Origin: Halomonas faecis
Lineage (GTDB): Bacteria; Pseudomonadota; Gammaproteobacteria; Pseudomonadales; Halomonadaceae
DNA: 64,000 nucleotides
Direction: 5' to 3'
Assembly: GCF_010993975.1 (NCBI RefSeq)
Contig: NZ_JAACZO010000052.1
Coordinates: 62,001 to 126,000 of the forward strand
In this document: positions 19,820-29,042 of the stretch, one piece after another
Numbering within the stretch: the first letter of the stretch is position 1
Layout of the letters: each line of letters opens with the position of its first letter
Notes under the pieces: model-generated
Told to the model about the DNA's origin: nothing
Database searches by the model: none
The model's input: only the letters and a program-made list of their open reading frames with translations
Made by a program: the position numbers and the translations under genes

Positions 19820-20746
19820 ATGCAGCAGCGCAAGTCTCGCAACGGCTACCCTCGCTCCTTCGCCCATCCCCGTTACTGGCCTACCTGGCTGGCCATCGGG
19901 GCCATGCATGTCGCCGCCTGGCTGCCATGGCCGCTCAAGCTGTGGCTGGGCAAGGCGATTGGGCTGGCTGCCTGGCGCTTCGCCAAGCGTCGCCGCTACA
20001 TCACCGAGACCAACATCCGGCTGTGCTTCCCCGAGCGTGACGAGCGGCAGCAGGCACGGCTGGTCCGCGACACCTTCATCGCCAACGGCATCGGCATCCT
20101 GGAGACGGCGACCGCCTGGTGCCGCGACCCCGAGCACCTGCGGCATCGCGTGACCTTCAAGGGCCAGGAGCATATGGAGCGGGCCTTGGCCCAGGGCAAG
20201 GGTGCTCTGATCGTCGGCGTGCACTTCTCGACCCTGGACATCGGCGGTGCCTTGCACGCCTTGTTCTTTCGAACCGACGCCGTCTATCGCCCCCACGACA
20301 ACCCGCTGTTCGATCGTTTCATGACCCGTGCGCGGGCGCGCCTCTATGAGACGAACATCGACCGGCACGATCTGCGAGGGCTGGTGCGGTGCCTCAAGGC
20401 GGGGCATGCCGTGTGGTATTCGCCCGACCAGGATTTCGGGCGCGATGCCAGCGTCTTCGCGCCTTTCTTCGGCATCGATGCCGCCACCGTCAGGCTCACC
20501 GCCAAGATCGCGCGCATCACCGGCGCCCCGGTGATGCCGCTGATGTACCACCGCAATCCCGATGACCGCACCTATACCCTAGAATACCTGCCTCCGCTGG
20601 AAGACTTCCCCAGCGATGATGAAGTCGCCGATGCCGCGCGGGTCAACGCCTTCATCGAACAGGCCATCCGCAGGCACCCCGAGCAATACCTGTGGCTGCA
20701 CCGGCGCTTCAAGACCCGGCCCAGGGGCGAGCCCGGCTTTTATTGA
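19820..20746 (+). CDS. Lipid A biosynthesis lauroyl/myristoyl acyltransferase family protein
   Basis: LpxL/LpxM-type inner-membrane acyltransferase that adds a secondary acyl chain to Kdo2-lipid IVA. At 308 aa it has a hydrophobic N-terminal anchor (about 19-50) and the catalytic HX4D motif H135-x4-D140 in GVHFSTLDIGG, then WYSPDQDFGRDASVFAPFFG and PVMPLMYHR, all typical. The start is the first ATG after the alr stop; the ribosome site is weak (GACGGATC). It follows alr by 15 bases and ends just before a large inverted repeat and terminator. Which acyl position it serves cannot be told from sequence. Confidence 0.9.
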   Translation: MQQRKSRNGYPRSFAHPRYWPTWLAIGAMHVAAWLPWPLKLWLGKAIGLAAWRFAKRRRYITETNIRLCFPERDERQQARLVRDTFIANGIGILETATAWCRDPEHLRHRVTFKGQEHMERALAQGKGALIVGVHFSTLDIGGALHALFFRTDAVYRPHDNPLFDRFMTRARARLYETNIDRHDLRGLVRCLKAGHAVWYSPDQDFGRDASVFAPFFGIDAATVRLTAKIARITGAPVMPLMYHRNPDDRTYTLEYLPPLEDFPSDDEVADAARVNAFIEQAIRRHPEQYLWLHRRFKTRPRGEPGFY

Positions 20747-20764
20747 CGCGAAGCGTCGATACAG

Positions 20765-20920
20765 GCCGGGAGCTCGAAGCTGGAAGAGCGGCGCTCCGCG
20801 CCTGGAAGACCCCGGCGTTGCCGGGAGCTGTAAGCTTTAAGCCGTAAGCCATAAGAAAACCCCACGACCGCGAGGTTCGTGGGGTTTTTACTTACCGCTT
20901 AAAGCTGATGGCTTACAGCT
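20765..20920. repeat. Cluster of AGCTnnA heptamer repeats around a terminator
   Basis: A 22-bp unit occurs twice in direct orientation (20765-20786 and 20820-20841; 18 of 22 identical, both starting GCCGGGAGCT) and in inverted, looser form at 20898-20920. The core is AGCTnnAAGCTnnAAG, a 7-bp period. A third good copy, AGCTGTAAGCTGGAAG, lies at 60461-60476, also between convergent genes. Between the two direct copies is a hairpin CCCGGC-GTT-GCCGGG (20811-20825). The flanking copies form an imperfect 30-bp palindrome around the terminator at 20856-20888. Confidence 0.7.
20856..20888. terminator. Bidirectional intrinsic terminator between the acyltransferase and ettA
   Basis: AAAACCCCACGA pairs perfectly with TCGTGGGGTTTT (12 bp, 9-base loop), with A-run on one side and T-run on the other, so it works for both convergent genes. 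Confidence 0.92.
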
Positions 20921-20933
20921 GGTGCGCAGCGCC

Positions 20934-22595
<1,662 letters not shown>

Positions 22596-22703
22596 GGGAA
22601 CCCGTCGGTTGGAGGATTGTCAGTGGCCACGATGATAGTGGCCACTGGTGGGAAAGGCCAGCGCTGTGCCGGGCCTGGCTAGCCTCCTGGCCAGCGTTCC
22701 GCG

Positions 22704-22901
22704 CTATTCCTCTTCGTCGATGGCCCAGTCGTCCTCGATGGCGCGGCGCAGTCGACGCTCTTCCAGCAGGGCCTCGACTCGGCGGCGAGCACGCAGGCTG
22801 TCGGCGCGGCTCGTCGGGCGCGGGCGTTCGTAGTCGTCGTCGTTGACGGCTTCGAGGAGGTCGTCGTCGAGGGATTCGTTGACAAGGGACTCACGGCGCA
22901 T
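22704..22901 (-). CDS. Small PA3496-like protein, putative envelope integrity family
   Basis: A 65-aa, highly charged, apparently soluble protein beginning MRRESLVNESLDDDLLEAV and ending RRAIEDDWAIDEEE. It matches what I recall of the small PA3496 family found across pseudomonads and relatives; the annotation envelope integrity rests on screening data, not on a known mechanism. The ATG was taken at the MRRES start, preceded by GGGAGAATTCGC; a 14-codon extension upstream is open but has no ribosome site. A promoter-like pair lies about 120 bases upstream. Confidence 0.7.
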   Translation of the reverse strand: MRRESLVNESLDDDLLEAVNDDDYERPRPTSRADSLRARRRVEALLEERRLRRAIEDDWAIDEEE

Positions 22902-23015
22902 GCGAATTCTCCCATGGCCTTGCCGAACGGGCGCATCCGGCAATTCTCACATTCGCTTCGTGTCCGCGTCGACGGATCGGAAGCACCATGGGTGTCGTGA
23001 AAGACACCTGACGGC

Positions 23016-23044
23016 TATATAAAGCCGCTCAGGCGAAAGCGCAA
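23016..23044 (-). promoter_or_regulatory. Possible promoter in the 22902-23129 intergenic region
   Basis: Minus strand: TTGCGC, 17 bases, TATATA. The -10 is good and the -35 poor. The rest of this 228-bp gap holds a GGTGTC/GACACC hairpin (22991-23008) and no credible gene. Confidence 0.3.
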
Positions 23045-23129
23045 TAGCCGGCGGTGGAATTTTTACGCTACCGGTGTTGCCGTCCGCACGGCGAGACTCC
23101 GGTAACGGCAGGGAGCGCGAGGGGCGTTA

Positions 23130-23564
23130 TCAGGCGATGCCGTGCTCTCGCTTGAGCCGCTCCAGTTCCTGCTGGGCTTCGACGCGTTCGGTGACGTCTT
23201 TCTGCACGCCGATGAAGTAGGTGAGGTTGTCCTGCTCGTCGAAGACGGGCGTGATCGACAGCTCGTTGTAGAACAGCGTGCCGTCCTTGCGATAGTTGCG
23301 CAGCACTTCGCGGCACGGGAGTCCTTCGGCGAGTGCCTTGCGGATGGCGTCGAGTCCCGGCTGATCGCGATCTCCATTCTGCAGGAAACGGCAGTCGCGA
23401 TAGAGGATTTCGTCGGTGCTGTATCCGGTCAACCGCTCGAAGCCCTGATTGACGTAGATGAGAATGTTCTCATCGCCTTCCTGTTCGGCGACCACGATGC
23501 CGTCTTCCGAGGCATCGACGATGCGCTCGAGCAGTTCCGGGCTGATCAGAGAGGGGCGTTTCAT
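23130..23564 (-). CDS. Short LOV blue-light photoreceptor
   Basis: A stand-alone flavin-binding LOV domain of 144 aa with no effector domain, closely resembling the PpSB1-LOV protein of Pseudomonas putida as I remember it. The photo-adduct cysteine is C58 in the motif YRDCRFLQ; the surrounding FMN-binding residues (NYRKDG, NELSITPV) and the C-terminal YFIGVQKDV glutamine are present. A short N-cap and a charged C-terminal helix (about 128-144) allow dimerisation. AGGAAGA precedes the ATG and a good promoter lies 40-70 bases upstream. No kinase, HTH or diguanylate cyclase gene adjoins it, so any output must be by protein-protein contact. Confidence 0.9.
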   Translation of the reverse strand: MKRPSLISPELLERIVDASEDGIVVAEQEGDENILIYVNQGFERLTGYSTDEILYRDCRFLQNGDRDQPGLDAIRKALAEGLPCREVLRNYRKDGTLFYNELSITPVFDEQDNLTYFIGVQKDVTERVEAQQELERLKREHGIA

Positions 23565-23602
23565 ACGGTCTTCCTGTCGCGGCTGCGTGGTATCAGTGCT
23601 AT

Positions 23603-23631
23603 ATCATGGCCAGCTGGCGCGCCATTGACAA
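23603..23631 (-). promoter_or_regulatory. Promoter of the LOV gene with overlapping inverted repeat
   Basis: Minus strand TTGTCA (5 of 6), 17 bases, CATGAT (4 of 6). The -35 lies within the inverted repeat GACAAT-N11-ATTGTC (23627-23649), a possible regulator site. Confidence 0.5.
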
Positions 23632-23782
23632 TGATTGCCGCCGATTGTCGCGTTCGGCGCCGCCGACGAGCGGCACTCACCGGCAGCGCTCGGCCGGGTG
23701 TCGGTGTCGGCCGGCACGAGGCGACCCGACGCGTTGCTGGCTGGTAGGATGAGGCCATCATCGTTGCGACAGGAACCGCCCC

Positions 23783-24073
23783 GTGTCACGCATTCGGATC
23801 CATTACTGCACCCAGTGCCAATGGCTGCTGCGCAGCGCCTGGCTGGCCCAGGAGCTGCTGTCCACCTTCGGCGAAGATCTCGACGGCGTTGAGCTGGTGC
23901 CCGCTCATGGTGGGTATTTCGAGATTTTCTACGACGACCACTCGCTCTGGGAGCGCAAGCGGGACGGCGGTTTCCCCGACAGCAAGACGCTCAAGCAGGC
24001 GGTGCGCGACCGCCTCGACCCGGGCCGCGACCTGGGGCATGTGGATCGCGTCGACCGGGATGCTCGGACATGA
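23783..24073 (+). CDS. SelW/Rdx-family thioredoxin-fold protein
   Basis: Small (96 aa) protein of the SelT/SelW/SelH (Rdx) family, with the redox CxxC motif CTQC at residues 8-11 near the N-terminus and the characteristic GGYFEIFYDD and KRDGGFPDSKTLKQAVRD segments. Bacterial members are cysteine versions of mammalian selenoprotein W; their partner and function are unknown, with a redox role inferred. GTG start with AGGAA eight bases upstream. The stop overlaps the ATG of the following transporter (ATGA), so the two are coexpressed. Confidence 0.88.
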   Translation: MSRIRIHYCTQCQWLLRSAWLAQELLSTFGEDLDGVELVPAHGGYFEIFYDDHSLWERKRDGGFPDSKTLKQAVRDRLDPGRDLGHVDRVDRDART

Positions 24074-24960
24074 CCCAAGATGGCCGGGCGATGCTGTATG
24101 GGCTCGGCGCGGTGGGGCTGTGGTCCACGGTGGCCACGGCCTTCAAGGTGGCGCTGGGACACATGTCGCCGCTGGAATTGATGTGGCTCGCTTCGTTGGT
24201 GTCCTGGGCGCTGATGGGGGCGCTGGTGATACGCCAGGGGCTGGCGGGCGCGGCCTTCCGGCGGGGCTGGTGCACCGCCGCCTGGGCCGGCCTTCTCAAT
24301 CCGGTGGCTTACTATCTGGTGTTGTTCGGCGCCTACGATCGTCTGCCGGGCCAGGAGGCGATGGCGCTCAACTATACCTGGGCGCTGACCATGGCCTTTC
24401 TTGCCGTGCCGATCCTGGGCCAGCGTCTCACCCGTCTCGACGTGGTGGCGGGCGTGATTGCCTATTCCGGGGTGTGGGTCATCGCCACCCGGGGGGCAGT
24501 GTGGGACGTGGCGTTCGCCGACTCGCTGGGCGTCGGCATGGCCCTCGCCTCGACCTTGATATGGGCGCTCTATTGGCTGCTCAACGCCCGCGATCATCGT
24601 CCGCCGCTGGTGGCCCAATGGCAGAACTTCAGCGTCGGCGTGCCGGTGCTCAGCGTGCTGCTGCTGGCGGGGCCGGGGTTAGAGTGGCATGGCTGGGCGG
24701 GGCTCGGCGCGGGCGTCTACGTGGGGCTGTTCGAGATGGGCATCGCCTTCGTGCTGTGGCAGTTGGCGGTCCATCAGGTGTCGCGCACCGCCAAGGTTTC
24801 CAACCTGATCTTCCTGTCGCCGCCGGTGTCGCTGCTGCTGCTGTTTCTCGTCGTCGGCGAACCGATACTGCCCTCGACGCTCATCGGCCTGGCGCTGATC
24901 CTCGGCGGGCTGGCACTGCAACAGTGGCAGAAGAGTCCGGCGCCGGCGGTTCAGTCCTGA
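24070..24960 (+). CDS. EamA-family drug/metabolite transporter
   Basis: Inner-membrane transporter of the DMT superfamily, 296 aa, with two EamA repeats of five helices each (about residues 5-137 and 148-288). The second repeat has the usual GVYVGLFEMGIAFVLWQLA stretch and ends in a short basic/polar tail. Members export amino acids or small metabolites; the substrate is not evident. Translation is coupled to the SelW-like gene. Its last 10 bases overlap the end of convergent tesA. Confidence 0.85.
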   Translation: MTQDGRAMLYGLGAVGLWSTVATAFKVALGHMSPLELMWLASLVSWALMGALVIRQGLAGAAFRRGWCTAAWAGLLNPVAYYLVLFGAYDRLPGQEAMALNYTWALTMAFLAVPILGQRLTRLDVVAGVIAYSGVWVIATRGAVWDVAFADSLGVGMALASTLIWALYWLLNARDHRPPLVAQWQNFSVGVPVLSVLLLAGPGLEWHGWAGLGAGVYVGLFEMGIAFVLWQLAVHQVSRTAKVSNLIFLSPPVSLLLLFLVVGEPILPSTLIGLALILGGLALQQWQKSPAPAVQS

Positions 24961-25652
24961 CCGGCCTCGGCCAATTCGGCACCGTTGGCTTCCAGCAGCG
25001 GCGCCAGTTTGGGCCACACGTTGTCGAGGATGATCGGCTGGGCTTCTTCGGTGGGGTGGATGCCGTCGGACTGCATTAGGTTCTCTTCCAGCGCCACCCC
25101 GTCGAGCAGGAAGGGCAGCAGAACCAGGTCATGGTCGTCGGCGAGGCGGCGGTAGACACCGGTGAAGGCATCGCGGTAGGCCTGGCCATAGTTGGGCGGG
25201 ATGTCGATGCCCAGCAGCAACACCTCGGCGCCGGCTTGCCGACTCGCCTCGATCATTGTTGTCATGTTGGCCTCGAACTGGCCGGGTGGCAGGCCGCGCA
25301 AGCCGTCATTGCCGCCCAGTTCGAGCAGAACGATGTCCGGCTCGTGCTGTCCCAGCAAATCGGGTAGCCGGTTCGCACCGCCACTCGAGGTTTCGCCGCT
25401 GATGCTGGCGTTGACCACTTCGGCCTTCTCTCCCAGGCGCTGCTGCAGCAGACTGACCCAACCCAGCTCGGCTTCGATGCCGTAGGCCGCACTCAGGCTG
25501 TCGCCCATGACCAGGAGCACGGGGCGCTCGTCGGCGACGCTCGGCGTGACGACCAGCCAGAGCGAGAGGACGAGCCATCCCAGCCGCTGGCCACTGTGTG
25601 CCGCACGGCCCAGGAACGTTCGAACCCAACCACCAGGGAAGCCAGTTACCAT
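24951..25652 (-). CDS. tesA: Arylesterase / acyl-CoA thioesterase I (TesA)
   Basis: Periplasmic SGNH-hydrolase: thioesterase, lysophospholipase and protease-like esterase activities are known for the family. The 233-aa precursor has a signal peptide with cleavage predicted after SVA (residue 40). Catalytic serine S52 is in the GDSL motif MGDSLSAAYG; GGND supplies the oxyanion residues, and DGIHPTEEAQ carries the Asp-His pair. GAGGAG precedes the ATG. Its start codon overlaps that of divergent ybbA (CATG), an extreme case of the tesA/ybbA divergence known in E. coli. A further 23 upstream codons are open but would run into ybbA and are not used. Confidence 0.92.
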   Translation of the reverse strand: MVTGFPGGWVRTFLGRAAHSGQRLGWLVLSLWLVVTPSVADERPVLLVMGDSLSAAYGIEAELGWVSLLQQRLGEKAEVVNASISGETSSGGANRLPDLLGQHEPDIVLLELGGNDGLRGLPPGQFEANMTTMIEASRQAGAEVLLLGIDIPPNYGQAYRDAFTGVYRRLADDHDLVLLPFLLDGVALEENLMQSDGIHPTEEAQPIILDNVWPKLAPLLEANGAELAEAGQD

Positions 25653-26379
25653 GTCCCACTCCTCGACTCGTGATACCGCTGCGGATGCTGTGCCGATTCT
25701 ACACGCCGAAGGGCTGACCAAGGAGGTCGACAGCGGCGAGCGTCAGCTCACCATTCTGAGTGACCTGGACCTCACCGTGTTCCCCGGCGAGAGTGTGGCG
25801 ATTCTCGGGCAGAGCGGTGCCGGCAAGTCGACACTGCTGGGGCTGCTGGCCGGGCTGGATTCGCCCTCGCGCGGCAGGCTGGCGATGTTCGGACACGCTC
25901 TGGATCAGCTCGATGAAGACGGCCGCGCCGCCCTGCGCGCCGGCCGCGTTGGCTTCGTGTTCCAGAACTTCCAATTGTTGCCCACGCTCACCGCGCTGGA
26001 GAACGTGCTGCTGCCGCTGGAGCTCACCGATGTCGGCGATCCTCAGGCTCGTGCGCGGGACTGGCTGGGTCGGGTGGGCCTTGCCGAGCGGCTCGACCAC
26101 CTGCCCAAGCAGCTCTCCGGCGGTGAGCAGCAGCGTGTGGCCCTGGCGCGTGCCTTCGTTACCGGTGCCGAGCTGGTGTTCGCCGACGAACCCACCGGCA
26201 ATCTCGACCCGACGACCGGTGCGCGCGTCATCGACCTGCTGTTCGCCCTCAATCGCGAGGCGGGCACGACCCTGGTATTGGTGACCCACGATCACGCCCT
26301 GGCGCGGCGCTGCGGGCGTTGCCTGCGCTTGAGCGATGGCCGCCTGAGCGCGATGGCCCGCGAGGAGGTCGAGGCATGA
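25651..26379 (+). CDS. ybbA: ABC transporter ATP-binding protein (YbbA-like)
   Basis: ATPase of a LolD/MacB-type ABC system. The 242 residues have Walker A GQSGAGKST, signature LSGGEQQRVALARA and Walker B LVFADEPTGNLD. The start ATG overlaps the tesA start on the other strand, with AGGGAAG ahead of it. It overlaps ybbP by four bases (ATGA), so the ATPase and permease are made together. The neighbour TesA suggests, but does not prove, a role in handling lipids or lysophospholipids at the envelope. Confidence 0.92.
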   Translation: MSHSSTRDTAADAVPILHAEGLTKEVDSGERQLTILSDLDLTVFPGESVAILGQSGAGKSTLLGLLAGLDSPSRGRLAMFGHALDQLDEDGRAALRAGRVGFVFQNFQLLPTLTALENVLLPLELTDVGDPQARARDWLGRVGLAERLDHLPKQLSGGEQQRVALARAFVTGAELVFADEPTGNLDPTTGARVIDLLFALNREAGTTLVLVTHDHALARRCGRCLRLSDGRLSAMAREEVEA

Positions 26380-28943
26380 AAGCGCTGGCCCTTTCCGCCC
26401 GCGGCCTGCGTCGCGACTTGCGTGCCAGCGACGTACGGGCGCTATTCGTGGCCCTGGCGCTAGCCGTGGCTGCTTCGACCATGATCGGCTTTTTTCTCGA
26501 CCGTCTCGACCGTGGCCTGACCCGCCAGGCCGGCCAGCTGTTGGGCGGCGACCTGGTGCTGGAGCAGTCGCGACCCTTCGCCGAGGACTTGCGCCGCGCT
26601 CTCGAGGAGGCCGGACTCACGCTCTCCGATCAGGTCGACATGGTCTCGATGGTCTCTTACGAAGGGGCCTTCCAGCCGGCGAGTCTCAAGGTGGTGGATT
26701 CCGTCTACCCGCACTATGGCGAGGCGCGCGTCGACCGCGGGAACGGGGTCGAGCGCATCGCCAGTGGTCCGCAGCCCGGTGAGGTGTGGATCGCGCCGCG
26801 CTTGGCGCTGCTGCTCGAGGTCGAGCTGGGCGAGAGTGTGCGGGTTGGCGAGACAGAACTCACCGTCGGTGGCCTGATCGAGCGCGAGCCGGATCAGTCG
26901 GCGGGTTTCGGCAACTTCAACCCACGCCTGATGATGCATCGTGACGACATGGAGGCCACCGGCCTGGTGCAGGAGGGTTCGCGGGTCGAGTTCGAACTGC
27001 TCGCCGCCGGACCGGTCGAAGCGGTGGACAGCGTGGCGCCGCTGCTGGAGCGGCTGCGCCGCGACGGGGTGGAGGTGCGCGATGTGCGGCGCGACCGCCC
27101 CGGACTGGGCAACGCCCTGGAGCGCGCCGAGAAGTATCTGAGTCTCGCCGGCCTGGCGGCGGTGCTGCTGGCTGGCGTGGCGGTGGCCATGGCCACCCGG
27201 CGCTACGTGGACCGCCACCTGGATACCGCCGCACTGCTGCGCTGCTTCGGTGCCTCCCAGCGACAGCTGGCACAGCTCTTCGCCTGGCAGCTGCTGTGGT
27301 TGGCGCTGGCGGCGTCGGTGCTCGGGGCAGCGCTGGGGCTGGCCGGGCAGGCGGCGTTGCTGGCGCTGCTCACCGCCTTTTTGCCGTTGGAGCTGCCGCC
27401 CCCCGGGGTGCTGCCCCTGGCGCTCGGTGTATTCACCGCCGGGGCGGTGCTGGTCGGCTTCGCCGGGCCCACGCTGCTGCGCTTGAAACGTGTCAGTGCG
27501 CTCAAGGTGTTGCGCCGCGAACTCGATCCGTTGCCCGCGTCGGCGTGGCTGGTGGTGGCGGTGGCCAGCCTGGTGTTCGGCGGTTTGCTGTGGCTCTACT
27601 CCGGCGACCCGGTGCTCGCGGCAGTGCTGCTGGTCGGCGGGCTGGCCATGCTCGGCGCGCTGTGGGGCATCGGCGCTGCGTTGCTCGGTCTGGTGCTGCG
27701 TTTCACCGCCCGTCTGCCCCAGGGCAGCGGCAGCGATACCCGACGTGCGCTGCGTCTGGGGGGACGTCAACTGGCCCGGCGGCGCAGCGCCAGTCTCGGC
27801 CAACTGCTCGCCTTCGCTGTCACCTTCTTCGCCATGGCCATGATCGCCCTGGTGCGCGGCGATCTGCTCACCACTTGGCAGGCACAGCTCCCCGCGGACA
27901 CTCCCAACCACTTTGCCATCAACATCCAGCCGGACGAGCGCGATGCCTTCGTCGAGACGCTGGAGCCTGCCGCCGACGACCGTACGGCACTCTATCCCAT
28001 GGTGCGCGGACGCATCACCGCCATCAACGGCCAGCCGCCCCAGGCGGCGGTGCCCCCCGAGTCGCGTGGCGACAACGCCCTGCGCCGTGAGCTCAACCTC
28101 ACCTGGCAGGAAACCCTGCCGGAGGGCAACCGCCTGGTGGCGGGGGAGTGGTTCGACGCCCTGGAAGACGACCGCGCGCAGGCAGGCTGGCTGAGCGCGG
28201 TCGATGCCCAGCCCCTGACCGAGCGCGTGCCGATCTCCATGGAAGATGGCTTGGCCGGGCGCTTCGGGCTCACCCTCGGCGACACTCTCACCTTCACCAT
28301 CGGCAGCCAGGAGATCGTCGGTGAGGTGGCCAGCCTGCGCGACCTCGACTGGGACAGCTTCCGGCCGAACTTCTACGTGATCTTCCCGCCTGGCGTGCTG
28401 GAGCGCTTCGGTCACAGCTACATCACCGCCTTTCATCTGGATGGCGGCGACAGCGATACCGTCCGCCAACTGGCACGGCAGTTTCCGGGCGTATCACTGC
28501 TCAACGTGGATGCCATTCTCGCCCAGGTGCGCGACCTGCTCACTCAGGTCACCCGCGCCGTGGAACTGGTGCTCGGCTTCGTACTGCTGGCCGGTGTAAG
28601 CGTACTCTACGCCGCGCTCACCGCGAGCCGTCCGGTACGTACCCATGAAAGCGGTCTGTTGCGCGTATTCGGTGCCGGCAACCGGCTGATCTCGCGCGTG
28701 CAGGGTGCCGAGTTTGCCATTCTCGGCCTGGCCAGCGGCGTGATGGGGGCCTTGCTGGCCGAACTGGCCACGGCGGGGCTCTATGTCGCCTGGCTCGATC
28801 TCGCTCCGCGGTCGCATCCATGGCTGTGGCTGACGTTGCCACTGGGAGGGGCGCTGCTCATCGGCGCCATCGGTCACGCTCTCTCCCGCGGCTTGCGCCG
28901 CCAGGCCCCGGCGGCCAGCCTTGCTCTACTGGGGGAGGCGTGA
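26376..28943 (+). CDS. ybbP: FtsX-like ABC transporter permease (YbbP-like)
   Basis: Large inner-membrane permease of 855 aa, partner of YbbA. One helix near residues 20-42 is followed by a periplasmic domain, then a first FtsX block (about 255-390), further helices, a second periplasmic domain (about 500-690) and a final FtsX block with three helices (about 720-840). E. coli YbbP is similar in plan (about 804 aa). GAGGAGG ahead of the ATG fixes the start. MacB/LolE-type systems transmit mechanical force rather than move cargo through a channel; the cargo is unknown. Confidence 0.9.
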   Translation: MKALALSARGLRRDLRASDVRALFVALALAVAASTMIGFFLDRLDRGLTRQAGQLLGGDLVLEQSRPFAEDLRRALEEAGLTLSDQVDMVSMVSYEGAFQPASLKVVDSVYPHYGEARVDRGNGVERIASGPQPGEVWIAPRLALLLEVELGESVRVGETELTVGGLIEREPDQSAGFGNFNPRLMMHRDDMEATGLVQEGSRVEFELLAAGPVEAVDSVAPLLERLRRDGVEVRDVRRDRPGLGNALERAEKYLSLAGLAAVLLAGVAVAMATRRYVDRHLDTAALLRCFGASQRQLAQLFAWQLLWLALAASVLGAALGLAGQAALLALLTAFLPLELPPPGVLPLALGVFTAGAVLVGFAGPTLLRLKRVSALKVLRRELDPLPASAWLVVAVASLVFGGLLWLYSGDPVLAAVLLVGGLAMLGALWGIGAALLGLVLRFTARLPQGSGSDTRRALRLGGRQLARRRSASLGQLLAFAVTFFAMAMIALVRGDLLTTWQAQLPADTPNHFAINIQPDERDAFVETLEPAADDRTALYPMVRGRITAINGQPPQAAVPPESRGDNALRRELNLTWQETLPEGNRLVAGEWFDALEDDRAQAGWLSAVDAQPLTERVPISMEDGLAGRFGLTLGDTLTFTIGSQEIVGEVASLRDLDWDSFRPNFYVIFPPGVLERFGHSYITAFHLDGGDSDTVRQLARQFPGVSLLNVDAILAQVRDLLTQVTRAVELVLGFVLLAGVSVLYAALTASRPVRTHESGLLRVFGAGNRLISRVQGAEFAILGLASGVMGALLAELATAGLYVAWLDLAPRSHPWLWLTLPLGGALLIGAIGHALSRGLRRQAPAASLALLGEA

Positions 28944-29042
28944 CCCCTGCAAACGAAGGGGGCATTGCCCGATAGGGCGGCTAGAATCGGGTATGATTCG
29001 CTTGTCATACCGTCCACGCAGTCTCAAGGGAGGAGTTGTCGT

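Noticed and set aside
22902-22943. Longer version of the PA3496-like protein
   Set aside because: The extra 14 residues are unlike the family start, and a ribosome site lies before the internal ATG.
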